Below, one piece after another: positions 63,230-64,000 of a stretch of 64,000 bases of DNA (its first letter is position 1; every line of letters starts with the position of its first letter). Position numbers and translations under genes: made by a program. Source of the DNA: Allacma fusca (taxonomy: Eukaryota > Arthropoda > Collembola > Symphypleona > Sminthuridae); contig OX359249.1 of the NCBI GenBank assembly GCA_947179485.1, positions 39,294,250 to 39,358,249 on the forward strand. Direction: 5' to 3'. The notes beneath the pieces are model-generated. The model saw only the letters and a program-made list of their open reading frames with translations, did not search any database and was not told the origin of the DNA.

Positions 63230-63778
63230 TTATGCTCTGTACTGGAGTACATGCTGTGGAGGTTGTTTCAGTAACTTCACGACGTCGTCGTTAGCGAATA
63301 CTTTATGGCCTCCTTGTCTCAACAAAGCATGCATAAATTTAGAAATGAACCAGTTATGTCTAAGTTCCCATTTGGTGCTTATTTGGAGCAATTGAATTAA
63401 TTCTGAAACTGTACTGGGTGAGTAATTTTCTAGTACCGTCACCATGTCATTGTTCGATTACTACCCTTTTGGTCGGATATGTCTAAGTACATGATCTCCA
63501 TTAATAATGCAGGATGTATGTGAATACAGTAGATGCATGCAAAATCGTTCAGATATTAATGTTGTAATTTCCAGAAGATCTTTTAGCAACCGTCTACGCC
63601 TGTCATTGCATTTAATCGAATTCGCAATTTTTTGCTCCCTCAAATTTACTCTCTCGTTTGCCGTCTCTTCGCTTTGAACACTAAATTCTCTCCGCCACTT
63701 TTGATATCTTCCAGCCATTGCATAAAAGCTAGAAAAAAATGGCCTGTCGATTGGTAATAAATTGACCTTGGTAGAAAT
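63230..63778 (-). pseudogene. Unidentified reading frame broken by two adjacent stops
   Basis: One minus-strand frame runs from about 63778 to the stop at 63230 (183 codons), interrupted only by TAG TAA at 63458-63463. Upstream of the break is an Arg/Lys/Glu-rich, likely helical part: MAGRYQKWRREFSVQSEE from 63718, later RRRRLLKDLLEITTLISERF. Downstream are TVSELIQLLQISTKWELRH and ISKFMHALLRQGGHKVFAND. A TTTTTTTCTAG just upstream of the Met at 63718 looks like a splice acceptor, so this may be a terminal exon of a gene. I do not recognise the protein. Options are a pseudogene or retrocopy with a stop, two unrelated frames, or a gene with an unusual small intron over the break. That the same frame continues on both sides is direct observation; that it was ever coding is inference. 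Confidence 0.35.
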
Positions 63779-64000
63779 CTAACCCCATGAATTGACATTT
63801 ACTGATATTTATTAAATTGCAAACTAAGCAATGATTACCACAACATCTGATTTACTGTCCCCAGTTGCAGTTGAAAGAAAGTATCAACAAGGAATGAAAA
63901 ATATAAATTTTATTCCATTCGTTCATACAGTATAAAAAGGAATCTTAAATGTTTGTCGTCACAACAGGGCATAACTCACTCAAAACCTTAAAATTTACTG
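63779..64000. other. Right-edge sequence, nothing recognised
   Basis: AT-rich sequence with no open frame or repeat that I can support. Confidence 0.6.

Noticed and set aside
1-64000. CRISPR arrays, bacterial operons, phage or rRNA genes
   Set aside because: No spaced direct repeats and no dense coding. Spliced eukaryotic gene structure throughout.

Overview
This is eukaryotic genomic DNA. It is AT-rich, has long introns and many microsatellites, and contains no operon-like packing. The one gene I can identify runs through most of the window on the minus strand. It is the middle part of a neuron navigator gene (NAV1/2/3 of vertebrates, sickie of Drosophila). The sequence style is arthropod: a Ser/Asn-rich and His/Gln-rich navigator linker, and frequent TGTA/TACA tetranucleotide runs. 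A crustacean such as a copepod is possible, but that is a low-confidence guess from base composition only.

I reconstructed 16 coding exons between 60093 and 9306 (minus strand, read right to left). Every junction has a GT donor and an AG acceptor, and the reading frame is kept across all 15 introns. The exons total 5037 nt, exactly 1679 codons, with no stop. Read 5' to 3' they encode: the second half of a calponin-homology (CH) domain plus a Gln/basic tail (59846-60093); a basic, Ser/Pro-rich linker with several [S/T]-x-I-P motifs (exons at 57.1, 38.5, 37.3 and 33.7 kb); a 1.7 kb Ser/Asn-rich exon (30896-32583); the GYLSDGD and DDSSSLSSG navigator motifs (30.4, 29.4 and 17.8 kb); a divergent linker with a His/Gln-rich exon (15679-17662); and the SLSLVST motif leading into the first coiled coil (9306-14539). 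The gene is open at both ends. The first half of the CH domain and the start codon are not in the window that I can see (they should lie right of 60.1 kb). The rest of the coiled coil and the C-terminal AAA-type ATPase should lie left of 9.3 kb.

The introns range from about 120 bp to 18.4 kb. Two are very large: 11.5 kb (17914-29378) and 18.4 kb (38568-56993). They hold simple repeats, a tRNA-derived SINE-like piece (about 25.2-25.4 kb) and no other gene I can recognise. The intron left of the last exon contains a 580 bp element with short terminal inverted repeats and a TA duplication (7353-7932).

At the right edge (63230-63778, minus strand) there is an unidentified reading frame of about 183 codons, broken by two adjacent in-frame stops. 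It may be a pseudogene or a nested gene with an unseen splice.
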